Of a DNA stretch of 64,000 bases, positions 1 through 10,346 are shown piece by piece. The position numbers and the translations under genes were made by a program. This DNA comes from Streptomyces sp. YIM 121038 (lineage in GTDB: Bacteria > Actinomycetota > Actinomycetes > Streptomycetales > Streptomycetaceae): assembly GCF_006088715.1 (NCBI RefSeq), contig NZ_CP030771.1:5218001-5282000 (forward strand), given 5' to 3'. A model generated the notes under the pieces. That model was not told the origin of the DNA, searched no databases, and saw only the letters and a list, made by a program, of their open reading frames with translations. The stretch's first letter is position 1; every line of letters starts with the position of its first letter.

Positions 1-1588
1 CGCCGGTGCACTTCTCGTCGCCGCCCATGATCGCGAACTTGACGCCCGCGATGTGCAGGAGCTCCGCGAAGGCCTTCGTGGTCTTCTTGGCCCGGTCCTC
101 CAGGGCGCCCGCGCAGCCGACCCAGTACAGGTAGTCGACCTCGGTGAGGTCCTCGATGTCCTTGCCGACGACCGGGACCTCGAAGTCGACCTCCTTGGTC
201 CACTCCAGGCGCTGCTTCTTGGCGAGGCCCCAGGGGTTGCCCTTCTTCTCCAGGTTCTTGAGCATCGTGCCCGCCTCGGACGGGAACGCGGACTCGATCA
301 TCACCTGGTAGCGGCGCATGTCGACGATGTGGTCGATGTGCTCGATGTCGACGGGGCACTGCTCGACGCAGGCGCCGCAGGTGGTGCAGGACCACAGGAC
401 GTCGGGGTCGATGACCCCGCCCGCGGCGGAGCCGCCGTCGGATACGGCCTCCAGCGTGCCGATCAGCGGGCGCTCGGCCTCGGCGAGGGCGGCGGCGGGG
501 ACGTCGGCGAGCTGCTCGGCGGTCGCCTTCTCCTCGCCCTCCATGGTCTTGCCGCCACCGGCGAGCAGGTACGGGGCCTTGGCGTGCGCGTGGTCGCGCA
601 GCGACATGATCAGGAGCTTCGGCGAGAGCGGCTTGCCGGTGTTCCAGGCGGGGCACTGCGACTGGCAGCGGCCGCACTCGGTGCAGGTGGAGAAGTCGAG
701 GATGCCCTTCCAGGAGAACTGCTCGACCTGGCTGACGCCGAAGACGGTGTCCTCGTCCGGGTCCTCCCAGTCGATCTCCTTGCCGCCGCTCGTCATCGGC
801 AGGAGCGCGCCGAGCGCGGTGGAGCCGTCGGCCTTGCGCTTGAACCAGATGTTGGGGAAGGCCAGGAAGCGGTGCCAGGCGACGCCCATGTCGGTCTTCA
901 GGGAGACCGTGATCATCCAGATGAACGACGTCGCGATCTTCAGACCGGCGAAGAAGTACGTCAGGTTCTGGAGCGTCGAGACGTCCATGCCGGAGAACCA
1001 CGAGACGAACGGGTACGAGAGGAAGAACGAGGCCTCGTAGCCGTCCACGTGGTGCTGGGCGCCCTCCAGGGCGTGCAGCATGAAGATGCAGACGCCGACG
1101 ACGAGGATGACGCCCTCGACGAAGTACGCCTGGCCCGTGTTGGAGCCCGCGAAGCGGGACTTGCGGCCCGGCTTGCCCGGCCGGTTCAGCTGCCGGATGA
1201 CGATCAGCGTCAGGATGCCGAGCACGGTCATGGTGCCGAGGAACTCGACGAAGACGTTGTACGGCGCCCAGTCGCCGATGACCGGCAGGATCCAGTCGGC
1301 CTTGAAGAGCTGGCCGATGGCGTTCACGATCGTGAGCAGCAGGGAGAAGAAGCCCACCGCCACGAACCAGTGCGCGACGCCGACGATGCCCCACCGGTTC
1401 ATCCGGGTGTGGCCGAGGAACTCCTTGGCCACGGTGAGGGTGCGCTCGGCGGGAGCGTCGGTCCGGGTGCCTGCGGGCACGGCCTGGCCGAGCCGTACGA
1501 ACTGGTAGATCTGCAGGATGGCACGGCCGAACAGCGCGACGCCGACCGCGATTAGGACCAGCGACACGATGATCGCGGCGAGTTGCAT
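1..1588 (-). CDS. (Fe-S)-binding membrane oxidoreductase (HdrD/GlpC-like), C-terminus cut by window
   Basis: About 529 residues are visible and the gene runs off the left edge. The first ~250 residues hold several membrane segments, the first beginning MQLAAIIVSLVLIAVG. Two ferredoxin-type 4Fe-4S motifs follow: CTECGRCQSQCP near residue 300 and CTTCGACVEQCP near residue 397. The last visible residues (GGDEKCTG) are the start of a CCG-type cysteine-rich domain. This is the architecture of actinobacterial heterodisulfide-reductase/glycolate-oxidase-like iron-sulfur proteins, which pass electrons between a membrane quinone pool and an unknown soluble partner. The ATG at 1588 follows a GAGGAG ribosome site. 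The gene diverges from dnaK. The substrate cannot be read from sequence; the missing part should hold the second CCG domain. Confidence 0.88.
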   Translation of the reverse strand, partial: MQLAAIIVSLVLIAVGVALFGRAILQIYQFVRLGQAVPAGTRTDAPAERTLTVAKEFLGHTRMNRWGIVGVAHWFVAVGFFSLLLTIVNAIGQLFKADWILPVIGDWAPYNVFVEFLGTMTVLGILTLIVIRQLNRPGKPGRKSRFAGSNTGQAYFVEGVILVVGVCIFMLHALEGAQHHVDGYEASFFLSYPFVSWFSGMDVSTLQNLTYFFAGLKIATSFIWMITVSLKTDMGVAWHRFLAFPNIWFKRKADGSTALGALLPMTSGGKEIDWEDPDEDTVFGVSQVEQFSWKGILDFSTCTECGRCQSQCPAWNTGKPLSPKLLIMSLRDHAHAKAPYLLAGGGKTMEGEEKATAEQLADVPAAALAEAERPLIGTLEAVSDGGSAAGGVIDPDVLWSCTTCGACVEQCPVDIEHIDHIVDMRRYQVMIESAFPSEAGTMLKNLEKKGNPWGLAKKQRLEWTKEVDFEVPVVGKDIEDLTEVDYLYWVGCAGALEDRAKKTTKAFAELLHIAGVKFAIMGGDEKCTG

Positions 1589-1619
1589 TTCGGGGCTCCT
1601 CAGGCCTGCGAGGCGTCTA

Positions 1620-1633
1620 TTACTAAGCAGTAA
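1620..1633. promoter_or_regulatory. Palindrome upstream of the Fe-S oxidoreductase gene
   Basis: TTACT and AGTAA face each other across a 4-bp spacer in the 324-bp gap between the oxidoreductase gene and dnaK, about 32 bp before the oxidoreductase start. It lies in a locally AT-rich patch where that gene's promoter would sit. The symmetry suits a TetR-type operator. The regulator is unknown, and no TetR gene is visible nearby. Confidence 0.4.
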
Positions 1634-1818
1634 CTTATGCAGTCCGTCTGAGACTACCCACATACGGTGCGGCCGCGCAGCCAGGCAGGCGGTGATCTGT
1701 GTCGCTCAGGCTCCCCTTTCCGCCCCCGCTCGCCCCCTGCTCGCCCCCGCTCAACCGTTCCGGGCCCGGGGCCGTCTCTCTCCGTGACCCCCGGGTTGCG
1801 CGTAAGGGTGGGATAAGA

Positions 1819-1839
1819 GTTGAGTCTCTCTGACTCAGC
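1819..1839. promoter_or_regulatory. Second, imperfect HAIR element (HspR site) of the dnaK operon
   Basis: GTTGAGT-N7-ACTCAGC differs from the HspR consensus CTTGAGT-N7-ACTCAAG at three positions (one in the left arm, two in the right) and lies 31 bp upstream of a perfect copy. Multiple HAIR copies in front of dnaK are known for Streptomyces. Confidence 0.65.
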
Positions 1840-1843
1840 TCTG

Positions 1844-1872
1844 TTGACTCGGGGCGACCTGTGGGGCATCCT
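1844..1872 (+). promoter_or_regulatory. dnaK operon promoter (-35 TTGACT, -10 CATCCT)
   Basis: TTGACT at 1844-1849 and CATCCT at 1867-1872 are separated by 17 bp. The perfect HAIR operator overlaps the -10 box and start region, so bound HspR would block initiation. The boxes were chosen by eye; the start site is inferred. Confidence 0.55.
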
Positions 1873-1891
1873 TGAGTCAGTTCCACTCAAG
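1871..1891. promoter_or_regulatory. Perfect HAIR operator (HspR binding site)
   Basis: The sequence is an exact CTTGAGT-N7-ACTCAAG inverted repeat starting 42 bp before the dnaK ATG. HspR, encoded by the last gene of this operon, represses through such sites with DnaK as co-repressor. The same element precedes clpB in this window. Confidence 0.93.
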
Positions 1892-1894
1892 TAG

Positions 1895-3780
<1,886 letters not shown>

Positions 3781-3781
<1 letters not shown>

Positions 3782-4527
3782 TGACGGAGGAGACCCCGGG
3801 CTTCGGCGACGCCGACCGGCCCGACGTCCCCTCCGGCGCCACCCCTGACGAAGCGGCGCCGCAGGCCGCCGAGCCCTCCACCGAGGAGGGCCCGGCGGCC
3901 CCGGCCGGGGACGCAATGCGAGAAGCAGGACTGACGGCCCAGCTGGACCAGGCCCGCTCCGCGCTCGGCGAGCGCACCGCGGACCTCCAGCGGCTCCAGG
4001 CCGAGTACCAGAACTACCGCCGCCGCGTGGAGCGGGACAAGGTGACGGTGAAGGAGATCGCCTCGGCGAACCTCCTCTCCGAGCTCCTCCCGACCCTCGA
4101 CGACGTCGGCCGCGCGCGGGACCACGGCGAGCTGGTCGGCGGCTTCAAGTCGGTGGCCGAATCCCTGGAGACCGTCGTCGCCAAGATGGGCCTCCAGCAG
4201 TTCGGCAAGGAGGGCGAGCCCTTCGACCCGACGATCCACGAGGCCCTGATGCACAGCTACGCACCGGACGTCACGGAGACGACGTGCGTCGCGATCCTCC
4301 AGCCGGGGTATCGCATCGGCGAGCGCGTCATCCGTCCCGCCCGCGTGGCGGTGGCGGAGCCGCAGCCCGGCGCGCAGACGGTGAAGCCGGACGCGGCCGA
4401 GGGCGCCGACGGCGAGGGCGAGACGCCGGACGCCGCGGACAAGGCCGAGGCCAAGGACGCGGGCCGGCCCGCCGACCAGGCCGACAAGGCCGAGAGCAAG
4501 GAGAACGGTGGCCCGGACAAGGGCTGA
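3781..4527 (+). CDS. grpE: GrpE nucleotide exchange factor
   Basis: This 248-residue protein is the ADP/ATP exchange factor for DnaK. A disordered acidic N-terminus is followed by the coiled-coil dimerisation helix (LQRLQAEYQNYRRRVERDK, residues ~70-90). The beta-domain carries the family signature FDPTIHEALMH and ends at RVIRPARVAVAEP. About 50 residues of acidic and Lys/Asp-rich sequence follow (DAADKAEAKDAGRPADQADK), an extension commonly seen in streptomycete GrpE and probably disordered. The start codon overlaps the dnaK stop. Confidence 0.97.
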
Positions 4528-4647
4528 CGTTGACACGGACGGCGACGTCGGCCGCGGCCGGGCCCCCGGCGACCATGATGGTCGCGGACCCGGCGTCGCG
4601 GTCGGCGTCGGCGTCGACCTGACGACGAGGAAGGAGGGACGTCGGGG

Positions 4648-5835
4648 ATGAGCACCAAGGACTTCATCGAGAAGGACTTCTACAAGGTCCTCGGCGTCCC
4701 CAAGGACGCCACCGAAGCCGAGATCAAGAAGGCGTACCGGAAGCTCGCCCGCGAGAACCACCCGGACGCCAACAAGGGCAACGCGAAGGCCGAGGAGCGC
4801 TTCAAGGAGATCTCCGAGGCGAACGACGTCCTCGGCGACCCGAAGAAGCGCAAGGAGTACGACGAGGCCCGCGCGCTCTTCGGCAACGGCGGATTCAGGC
4901 CAGGCCCCGGAGCGGGCGGCGGCACGTTCAACTTCGACCTGGGCGACCTCTTCGGAGGCGGCGCCCCGGGCGGCGGTGGAGCGGGCGCCGGCGGCTTCGG
5001 CGGCGGCCTAGGTGACGTCTTCGGGGGCCTGTTCAACCGCGGCGGCGCGGGCGCGGGGACGCGGACGCAGCCGCGCCGCGGCCAGGACATCGAGTCCGAG
5101 GTCACGCTGAGCTTCACGGAGGCGGTGGAGGGCGCGACGGTTCCGCTGCGCATGTCCTCCCAGGCCGCCTGCAAGGCGTGCTCGGGCACCGGCGACAAGA
5201 ACGGCACGCCGCGCGTGTGCCCCACCTGTGTGGGCACGGGCCAGGTCTCCCGGGGCGGCGGTGGCGGGTTCTCCCTCACCGACCCCTGCGTGGACTGCAA
5301 GGGCCGCGGCCTGATCGCCGAGACGCCCTGCGAGGTGTGCCACGGCAGCGGCCGCGCGAAGTCGTCGCGGACGATGCAGGTGCGCATCCCGGCGGGCGTC
5401 AGCGACGGCCAGCGCATCCGGCTGCGCGGCAAGGGCGCGCCCGGTGAGCGCGGCGGCCCCGCGGGCGATCTGTACGTGGTCGTCCATGTGGACGCCCACC
5501 CGGTCTTCGGCCGCAAGGGCGAGAACCTCACGGTGACGGTCCCGGTGACCCTCCCCGAGGCCGCGCTCGGCGGCGAGGTGCGGGTGCCCACGCTCGGCGG
5601 CGTGCCCGTCACCCTGAAGCTGCCCCCGGGCACGCCGAACGGGCGCACGATGCGGGTGCGCGGCAAGGGCCCCGCCCGTAAGGACGGCACGCCCGGCGAC
5701 CTGCTCGTCACGGTGGAGGTGGCCGTCCCGGCGACGCTGTCCCCCGCGGCGAAGGAAGCCCTGGAGGAGTACCGCGAGGCGACTGCGGATCTGGATCCGC
5801 GGGCAGAACTGTTCAAGGCCGCGAAGGGAGCGTGA
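4648..5835 (+). CDS. dnaJ: DnaJ co-chaperone (type I, full Zn finger)
   Basis: The 395-residue type I J-protein stimulates the DnaK ATPase and delivers substrates. The J domain occupies residues ~8-75 with the catalytic HPD in ARENHPDANKG. It is followed by a Gly/Phe-rich stretch (~80-145), four zinc-binding motifs (CKACSGTG, CPTCVGTG, CVDCKGRG, CEVCHGSG) from ~175 to 240, and two C-terminal substrate-binding domains. The ATG follows GAAGGAGGGACG. A 120-bp gap separates it from grpE, but no terminator is visible there, so it belongs to the operon. Confidence 0.97.
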   Translation: MSTKDFIEKDFYKVLGVPKDATEAEIKKAYRKLARENHPDANKGNAKAEERFKEISEANDVLGDPKKRKEYDEARALFGNGGFRPGPGAGGGTFNFDLGDLFGGGAPGGGGAGAGGFGGGLGDVFGGLFNRGGAGAGTRTQPRRGQDIESEVTLSFTEAVEGATVPLRMSSQAACKACSGTGDKNGTPRVCPTCVGTGQVSRGGGGGFSLTDPCVDCKGRGLIAETPCEVCHGSGRAKSSRTMQVRIPAGVSDGQRIRLRGKGAPGERGGPAGDLYVVVHVDAHPVFGRKGENLTVTVPVTLPEAALGGEVRVPTLGGVPVTLKLPPGTPNGRTMRVRGKGPARKDGTPGDLLVTVEVAVPATLSPAAKEALEEYREATADLDPRAELFKAAKGA

Positions 5836-5839
5836 CCTC

Positions 5840-6295
5840 ATGGAGCGGGACGGCCGCCGACGCAACCCGTATCAGCTGACGGACGAGACCCCGGTGTACG
5901 TCATCTCGGTGGCGGCCCAGCTCTCCGGTCTCCACCCCCAGACCCTGCGGCAGTACGACCGCCTGGGCCTGGTCTCGCCCGACCGCACCGCGGGCCGGGG
6001 CCGGCGGTACTCCGCCCGGGACATCGAGCTGCTCCGCACCGTCCAGCAGCTCTCCCAGGAGGAGGGCATCAACCTCGCGGGCATCAAGCGCATCATCGAG
6101 CTGGAGAACCAGGTCGCCGCGCTCCAGTCCCGGGTCGCCGAGCTGTCGGCGGCCGTCGAGGGCGCGGCCGCCGCGATGCAGCAGCGCGAGGCCCAGGTCC
6201 ACGCCTCCTACCGCCGCGACCTGGTGCCGTACCAGGACGTGCAGCAGGCGAGCGCGCTCGTGGTGTGGCGGCCCAAGAGGTCGCCGGAGCAGTAG
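5840..6295 (+). CDS. hspR: HspR, MerR-family heat-shock repressor
   Basis: The 151-residue regulator has an N-terminal MerR helix-turn-helix (VISVAAQLSGLHPQTLRQYD, then RTAGRGRRYSARDIELL) and a coiled-coil (IIELENQVAALQSRVAEL). It starts 4 bp after the dnaJ stop. HspR binds HAIR sites and represses dnaK and clpB with DnaK as co-repressor, so the operon is autoregulated and senses free DnaK. Both predicted targets are in this window. A strong hairpin follows the gene. Confidence 0.97.
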   Translation: MERDGRRRNPYQLTDETPVYVISVAAQLSGLHPQTLRQYDRLGLVSPDRTAGRGRRYSARDIELLRTVQQLSQEEGINLAGIKRIIELENQVAALQSRVAELSAAVEGAAAAMQQREAQVHASYRRDLVPYQDVQQASALVVWRPKRSPEQ

Positions 6296-6320
6296 CCCGC
6301 AGCGCTCCGGCGCGACGAAA

Positions 6321-6365
6321 GGCCGGGCGCCCGCACGCGAACGACTCGTGTGCGGGCGCCCGGCC
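6321..6365 (+). terminator. Terminator of the dnaK operon
   Basis: A perfect 16-bp GC-rich stem (arms 6321-6336 and 6350-6365) with a 13-nt loop lies 25 bp after the hspR stop. It lacks a U tract, as is usual in Streptomyces. Confidence 0.85.
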
Positions 6366-6478
6366 TTCGCCGTGCCGGGGCACTCCGGCGGGCAGCCGTA
6401 GGGGAACGATGGACGGCGCGCCGCACTCCTATAGTTGGCAGGCTGTTGTGTTTCTTCCGCGGGAAAGCTGGATTCTCC

Positions 6479-6985
6479 ATGGCCATGGTCGGGCTGTTCT
6501 GGATCGCCGAGGGTGATGTGTACGTGGGCTCGAAGCCGTCCGGGCTCGCTCCCGGGGTCCGGCTGACACCCGAGGGGGTGGCCGGTCTCGGGCATCAGCA
6601 GTCGGGCCTGTGGCTCTGGGACGACGTACGGGCGCTGAGCATCGAGGACGTTCCGGTGAAGTCGCTGAAGCGGCAGGTCGGGATGGTGGTGGACATGGCG
6701 CTCACGGTCGGGCTCGGCGGCGGTGACGACGCGCCCTCGATGACCGTGTGCGTGGAGACCGCCGACCAGGAGGTCGAGCTGACCGCGTACGTGGCGGCGG
6801 CGTACGGCTACTCCCAGAAGGAGTACGACCTGTCCCGCGCGCTGCTCGCCCGGCTCACGGAGGGCGCCGCCACGCTGCTGACCACGCTCTCGGCGATGGC
6901 CGAGTGGGGGCGCTCGCACGAGGGCGGCACGCCGCGCCGCGAGCTGCGCGAGCGCCTGCTGCGGGAGTGGGCGGACCAGGCGTAG
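6479..6985 (+). CDS. Conserved hypothetical protein
   Basis: I do not recognise a named domain in this 168-residue protein. It starts MAMVGLFWIAEGDVYVGSKP, contains WLWDDVRALSIEDVPVK and ends in a charged helix (RRELRERLLREWADQA). There is no signal peptide or clear membrane segment. A second ATG two codons in could be the true start. A possible -10 (TATAGT, 6430-6435) lies upstream of a GGGAAAG ribosome site. It stands alone between two terminators. Codon use matches its neighbours, so it is probably real. Confidence 0.75.
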   Translation: MAMVGLFWIAEGDVYVGSKPSGLAPGVRLTPEGVAGLGHQQSGLWLWDDVRALSIEDVPVKSLKRQVGMVVDMALTVGLGGGDDAPSMTVCVETADQEVELTAYVAAAYGYSQKEYDLSRALLARLTEGAATLLTTLSAMAEWGRSHEGGTPRRELRERLLREWADQA

Positions 6986-7014
6986 GCGCCTGCTCCGCGG
7001 GGCGCGTGGCTGCC

Positions 7015-7043
7015 CCGGCCCGCCACGGAACGAGGCGGGCCGG
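7015..7043 (+). terminator. Hairpin terminator after the 6.5-kb gene
   Basis: CCGGCCCGCC (7015-7024) pairs with GGCGGGCCGG (7034-7043) across a 9-nt loop, 30 bp after the preceding stop. It may also serve the converging LuxR operon. Confidence 0.65.
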
Positions 7044-7200
7044 AGAGCCTTAGGGAAGCGCGACCCCGCGGGGGGAGACCACAACAGAGCCGCTGCGGGA
7101 ATCACCATGCAGGGCCGCGCCCGCGCTCCGCTACCGTCAGCTTGTTGCGGTGCAAGGGGCGGGGGCGGGGGCAAGTGCCGCAATTGCGGACGTTCGTGGT

Positions 7201-8262
7201 TCAGCGGGTGCGGCCGCGGTCGCGGGGGCCGCGCGGGCTGCCAGGGCTGCCGGGACCGAGCAGGCCCGACTGGCCGATGCGGTAGCCGAGTTGGGTGCGG
7301 CCCGTGCTGCCGAGGACCTGGGCCAGTCCGGCGATGTGGACGCGTACGGTCCGGACGTTCATGCCGAGGCGTTCGGCGATGCCCGCGTCGGTGAGGCCCT
7401 CCGTGAGCAGTTCGGCGATGGCGCGCTGGCGGGGCGTGACGCCGCCCCGCGCGGGCTGCGGCGCCGGGTGCGGGAACAGGGGCGTCGCCAGGCGCCACAG
7501 GCGGTCGAAGAGCGCGGCCAGATGGCCGGCCAGGGCGGGCACGCGGACCTCCAGGGCCAGGGCGCGGTCCCGGTCGGCGGGGACGAAGGCGACCGCGCGG
7601 TCGAAGACGACGAGCTGGGCCGTGACCTCGCTCAGCGTGCGGACCTCCACGTCGCCCTCAAGGCCCGCGAAGCGGGCGAGCACGGGGGAGGCGTGCCGGG
7701 CCGTGTGCTGGTGCAGGGTGCGCAGCCGGCAGCCGCGGGCCAGCAGCGGCTGTTCGCGCGGCGGCGCCGGGCCCAGGTCCCAGACGCGGTGGAAACCGCC
7801 GGGCTGCACGGTCAGGACCTCCTCGGCGCAGGCGTCCGCGGCCCGGCAGACGGCGTCGGCGATCCGGGGCAGGCCCCTGAGCAGGGTGAGTGCGGGCGGC
7901 CCGGCCGGGAGGTCACCGTCCGGCGCGGGGGGCGCGGCCGCCTGCGCCGCCGCCGGGCGCGCGAGGGCGGGCAACGGCGCGAAGGCGGCGGTCAGTTCGG
8001 CCTCGCGGCGCCGTTCGTGCGCCACGTCCTCCTCGATGCCGCGCAGCAGCCGCAGCAGGGCGCGCGAGGGGGCGCTGGGCAGCAGCCACGCCATGTCGTC
8101 GGGGTCGGGGTGCAGGAGCCCGAAGTCGACGAGGCAGGGTGCGCCTGCCGCGTCCCGCGCGGGCACGCGGCGCTCGCGCAGGGCCCGGACGTAGAGCGCG
8201 GCCCCCGCGGCGCACCACGCGTCGGCCCCGTGCGGGCGGTGGCGCTCGTCCCCCGGGGGCAC
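7201..8262 (-). CDS. LuxR/TrmB-like regulator, paralogue 1
   Basis: This 353-residue regulator is one of five paralogues here. The C-terminus is a LuxR/GerE helix-turn-helix (TPRQRAIAELLTEGL, then ERLGMNVRTVRVHIAGLA) followed by the family tail QLGYRIGQSGLLG. The middle (EVRTLSEVTAQLVVFDRAVAFVPA) resembles the PLD-like sensor segment of TrmB-type regulators. The N-terminus shares ALYVRALRERRV and CLVDFGLLHPDPDDM with its siblings. There is no receiver domain, so it is an orphan regulator. The GTG at 8262 follows GGGGGAG. It lies 14 bp after the paralogue 2 stop, so the two form an operon. The ligand is unknown. Confidence 0.85.
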   Translation of the reverse strand: MPPGDERHRPHGADAWCAAGAALYVRALRERRVPARDAAGAPCLVDFGLLHPDPDDMAWLLPSAPSRALLRLLRGIEEDVAHERRREAELTAAFAPLPALARPAAAQAAAPPAPDGDLPAGPPALTLLRGLPRIADAVCRAADACAEEVLTVQPGGFHRVWDLGPAPPREQPLLARGCRLRTLHQHTARHASPVLARFAGLEGDVEVRTLSEVTAQLVVFDRAVAFVPADRDRALALEVRVPALAGHLAALFDRLWRLATPLFPHPAPQPARGGVTPRQRAIAELLTEGLTDAGIAERLGMNVRTVRVHIAGLAQVLGSTGRTQLGYRIGQSGLLGPGSPGSPRGPRDRGRTR

Positions 8263-8276
8263 GCTGGTACTCCCCC

Positions 8277-9308
8277 TCACCGGCCGGGTGAGAAACGCCG
8301 TGAGGAATGGCGTTCGAGTATTCCGGACTGGCTTATGAGAAAGCCGAGTTGCGTACGGCTCGTACTGCCGAGCACCTGCGCCACCTTGGCGATGTGGACG
8401 CGTACGGTCCGGACGTTCAGATCCGTGCGCGTGGCGATTTCCGTGTCGGTGAGGCCTTCGGTGAGAAGGCGTGCGATCTCCAGCTGCACCGGTGAGATCG
8501 CCTTGTCGGGCAGGGGCGGGGCGTCTTCCCGGTACAGCGGTCTCGCGAGCCGCCAGAGAATGTCGAAGGCGCTCGCGACGTACGCGATGAGTGCGGGTGA
8601 GCGCACTTCGAAGGAGATCTCGCCGCCGGGGTCCGCCGGAATGAACGCGACGCGCCGGTCGAAGAGGATGAGGCAGGGCGGGAGTTCGTCGAGCGTGCGG
8701 GCCTCGCCGTCGACGGCGGGCCCCAGCGGATGCGTCCGGGGCGGCGGCGCGCCGCCCCGCGGCGGCCGGGCGAGGGTGCGCAGCTGCCCGCCGCGCGCGA
8801 CGAACTCGGCCATGCGCCAGGGCTCGTCGTGGGGCAGCAGGCGCGGTCGCGGGCCGCTCGGCTGGACCGCGAGCAGCTCCTCGCGGGCGTCGGCGAGGGC
8901 CTGCCGCACGGCCGTCCTGATCCGCGGTACGCCCTGGAGGACGGTGAGGTGTGCCGCCGCCGAGTCCGGGTCGGGGGCCGGTTCCGCCAGGATGAGCGGC
9001 TCGAAGGCGGCCGCGAGCCGGGCGGCCCGGACGCGGTGGCGGGCCACGCGCCGCTCGATGTCCTCCAGGAGCCGGGGCAGGGCCACGACGGGCGCGGCGG
9101 GCAGCAGCCACGCCGGGTCGCCCGCCGGGTCGGCGCGCAGCAGGCCGAAGGGGCGCAGACAGTCGGCGTGGGGCGCGTCGGCGGGGACGCGGCCGTCGTG
9201 CAGGGCCCGGCTGTACAGGGCCCGTGCCTGCTCGCAGAGGACGTCGTGGCCGTGCGGCGGGTGGGCCGGGAGGCCCGCGTCCGTCTCGCGCATCGCTCCG
9301 TCCGGCAC
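8277..9308 (-). CDS. LuxR/TrmB-like regulator, paralogue 2
   Basis: The 343-residue protein has the same layout as the others: N-terminal ALYSRALHDGRV and PFGLLRADPAGDPAW, middle RTLDELPPCLILFDRRVAFIPA, C-terminal HTH (EIARLLTEGLTDTEIATR, LNVRTVRVHIAKVA) and tail QLGFLISQSGILE. I chose the GTG at 9308 because AAGGGAG sits 6 nt before it. An upstream in-frame ATG at 9353 would add 15 residues unlike any sibling. It is first gene of a two-gene operon with paralogue 1. Nested palindromes at 9350-9383 lie in its promoter region. Confidence 0.83.
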   Translation of the reverse strand: MPDGAMRETDAGLPAHPPHGHDVLCEQARALYSRALHDGRVPADAPHADCLRPFGLLRADPAGDPAWLLPAAPVVALPRLLEDIERRVARHRVRAARLAAAFEPLILAEPAPDPDSAAAHLTVLQGVPRIRTAVRQALADAREELLAVQPSGPRPRLLPHDEPWRMAEFVARGGQLRTLARPPRGGAPPPRTHPLGPAVDGEARTLDELPPCLILFDRRVAFIPADPGGEISFEVRSPALIAYVASAFDILWRLARPLYREDAPPLPDKAISPVQLEIARLLTEGLTDTEIATRTDLNVRTVRVHIAKVAQVLGSTSRTQLGFLISQSGILERHSSRRFSPGR

Positions 9309-9918
9309 GGCGCTCCCTTGCTCCTCCCGCCGGTGCGGCACGTAAGTGACCATTGTTGCCAACGCGGCAACTGCCTTCAATGGTGGGGCTATTCCTAGCA
9401 TTCCACACCCAATTATTCAGACTTCCACGTATGCCTCGGCAGGTCGGCGGCAGGGCTGTGGCGGGGCCCGCGTGCCACCGCGCGGCACGGAGACCACCGG
9501 CGCCGGGGGCCGGTGCCGGCGGCGCGCCGGACGCGCGGGCGGCTCCATTGGTCGGTGCCGCCCTTGGGCTTATGGTGCAGAGAACGCGCTCGCGGACCCG
9601 TGTGCCCGCCCGCGCGGAGAAGGGGGGCAGGAGTGGGGGAGACCGGGCTGCGGGGAATACTCCGGAGACCGCGCGCCGGAATCAGGCCCGAGGGAGTCGG
9701 GCTGAATGCCGAACCGCCGCGCAGGCCCGGCCCGCGCGTCACCGGCCTCTCCCGGCCCGATGTGGACATTCTCATGAACCGGTCGGTGGGCACGCACCAC
9801 CGATTCGAGAGCGGCCGGATTTCCCCGCGCGACGACTGTCTGCGCCAAGTGGGCCGCGCCGACCGGACCTGAAAGCCCTGACGCCCTGAACGGCCCTGAA
9901 CGGTGAGGTGATGGCGAC
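9309..9918. other. 610-bp intergenic region between LuxR paralogue 2 and the 9.9-kb gene
   Basis: This divergent gap has an AT-rich core at about 9350-9430 holding the paralogue 2 promoter region and nested palindromes. The rest is GC-rich. Open frames here lack convincing protein character and I call no gene. Confidence 0.6.
9350..9383. promoter_or_regulatory. Nested palindromes before LuxR paralogue 2, probable operator
   Basis: An inner repeat TTGCC-N5-GGCAA (9356-9370) is flanked by an outer pair CCATTG (9350-9355) and CAATGG (9378-9383). They start 42 bp upstream of the chosen GTG, where a promoter would be. An autoregulatory LuxR site is a reasonable guess. Confidence 0.5.
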
Positions 9919-10338
9919 ATGGAGGCAGCCGGGGTACGCATGCCCGCCGAGCCCTCGGGCCGGGACGCGACGCCGGGGCGCGGTGCCGCGTCCCGCACGC
10001 CCGACCGCCACGCGGCCGCGGTGCACGTGATCGCCGACGACCTCAACGGCCGTGGCTACCCGGTGACCTGGGTCGTCGACCGACAGCTGCTCGCCGGTGA
10101 CTTCCCGCTCCAGGTGGTGGCGAAGGTCTCCGTGGTGCGGGTCCTGAACATCGCCCTGGACGCCCGGGGCGAGGGCGCCGCGCCCGCCGTGGTGTGGCGG
10201 GTGAGCATGGGGCGTCCCTCGTCGGTGCGGTGGGAGCAGTCGGCGGTGCTCGACCTGGGCGCCGACAGCCTGGACGGGGAGCGCGTGGTGCGCGAGGCCC
10301 TGCGCGCGGTCGGCCTGCCGCTCCAGCGGGCCATCTAG
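9919..10338 (+). CDS. Hypothetical protein inside the LuxR array
   Basis: The 139-residue protein is not one I recognise. The core (VHVIADDLNGRGYPVTWVVD, then RVLNIALDARGEGAAPAVVW) looks like a small soluble alpha/beta protein. There is no signal peptide or Cys/His cluster. The ATG follows GAGGTGATG. It converges on LuxR paralogue 3, with only 8 bp between the stops, and separates the two LuxR operons. Confidence 0.7.
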   Translation: MEAAGVRMPAEPSGRDATPGRGAASRTPDRHAAAVHVIADDLNGRGYPVTWVVDRQLLAGDFPLQVVAKVSVVRVLNIALDARGEGAAPAVVWRVSMGRPSSVRWEQSAVLDLGADSLDGERVVREALRAVGLPLQRAI

Positions 10339-10346
10339 GGCCCGGC

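Noticed and set aside
53..1555. Long plus-strand open frame opposite the Fe-S oxidoreductase
   Set aside because: It is the mirror of a gene with clear Fe-S motifs; its own translation is low-complexity Asp/Leu/Arg sequence.
7150..9345. 731-residue plus-strand frame across the LuxR genes
   Set aside because: The minus strand encodes two LuxR paralogues with aligned domains; the plus frame is low-complexity.
9353..9889. Open frames in the 610-bp gap between LuxR paralogue 2 and the 9.9-kb gene
   Set aside because: Arg/Ala/Gly-rich translations with no ribosome site; they behave like random GC-rich sequence.
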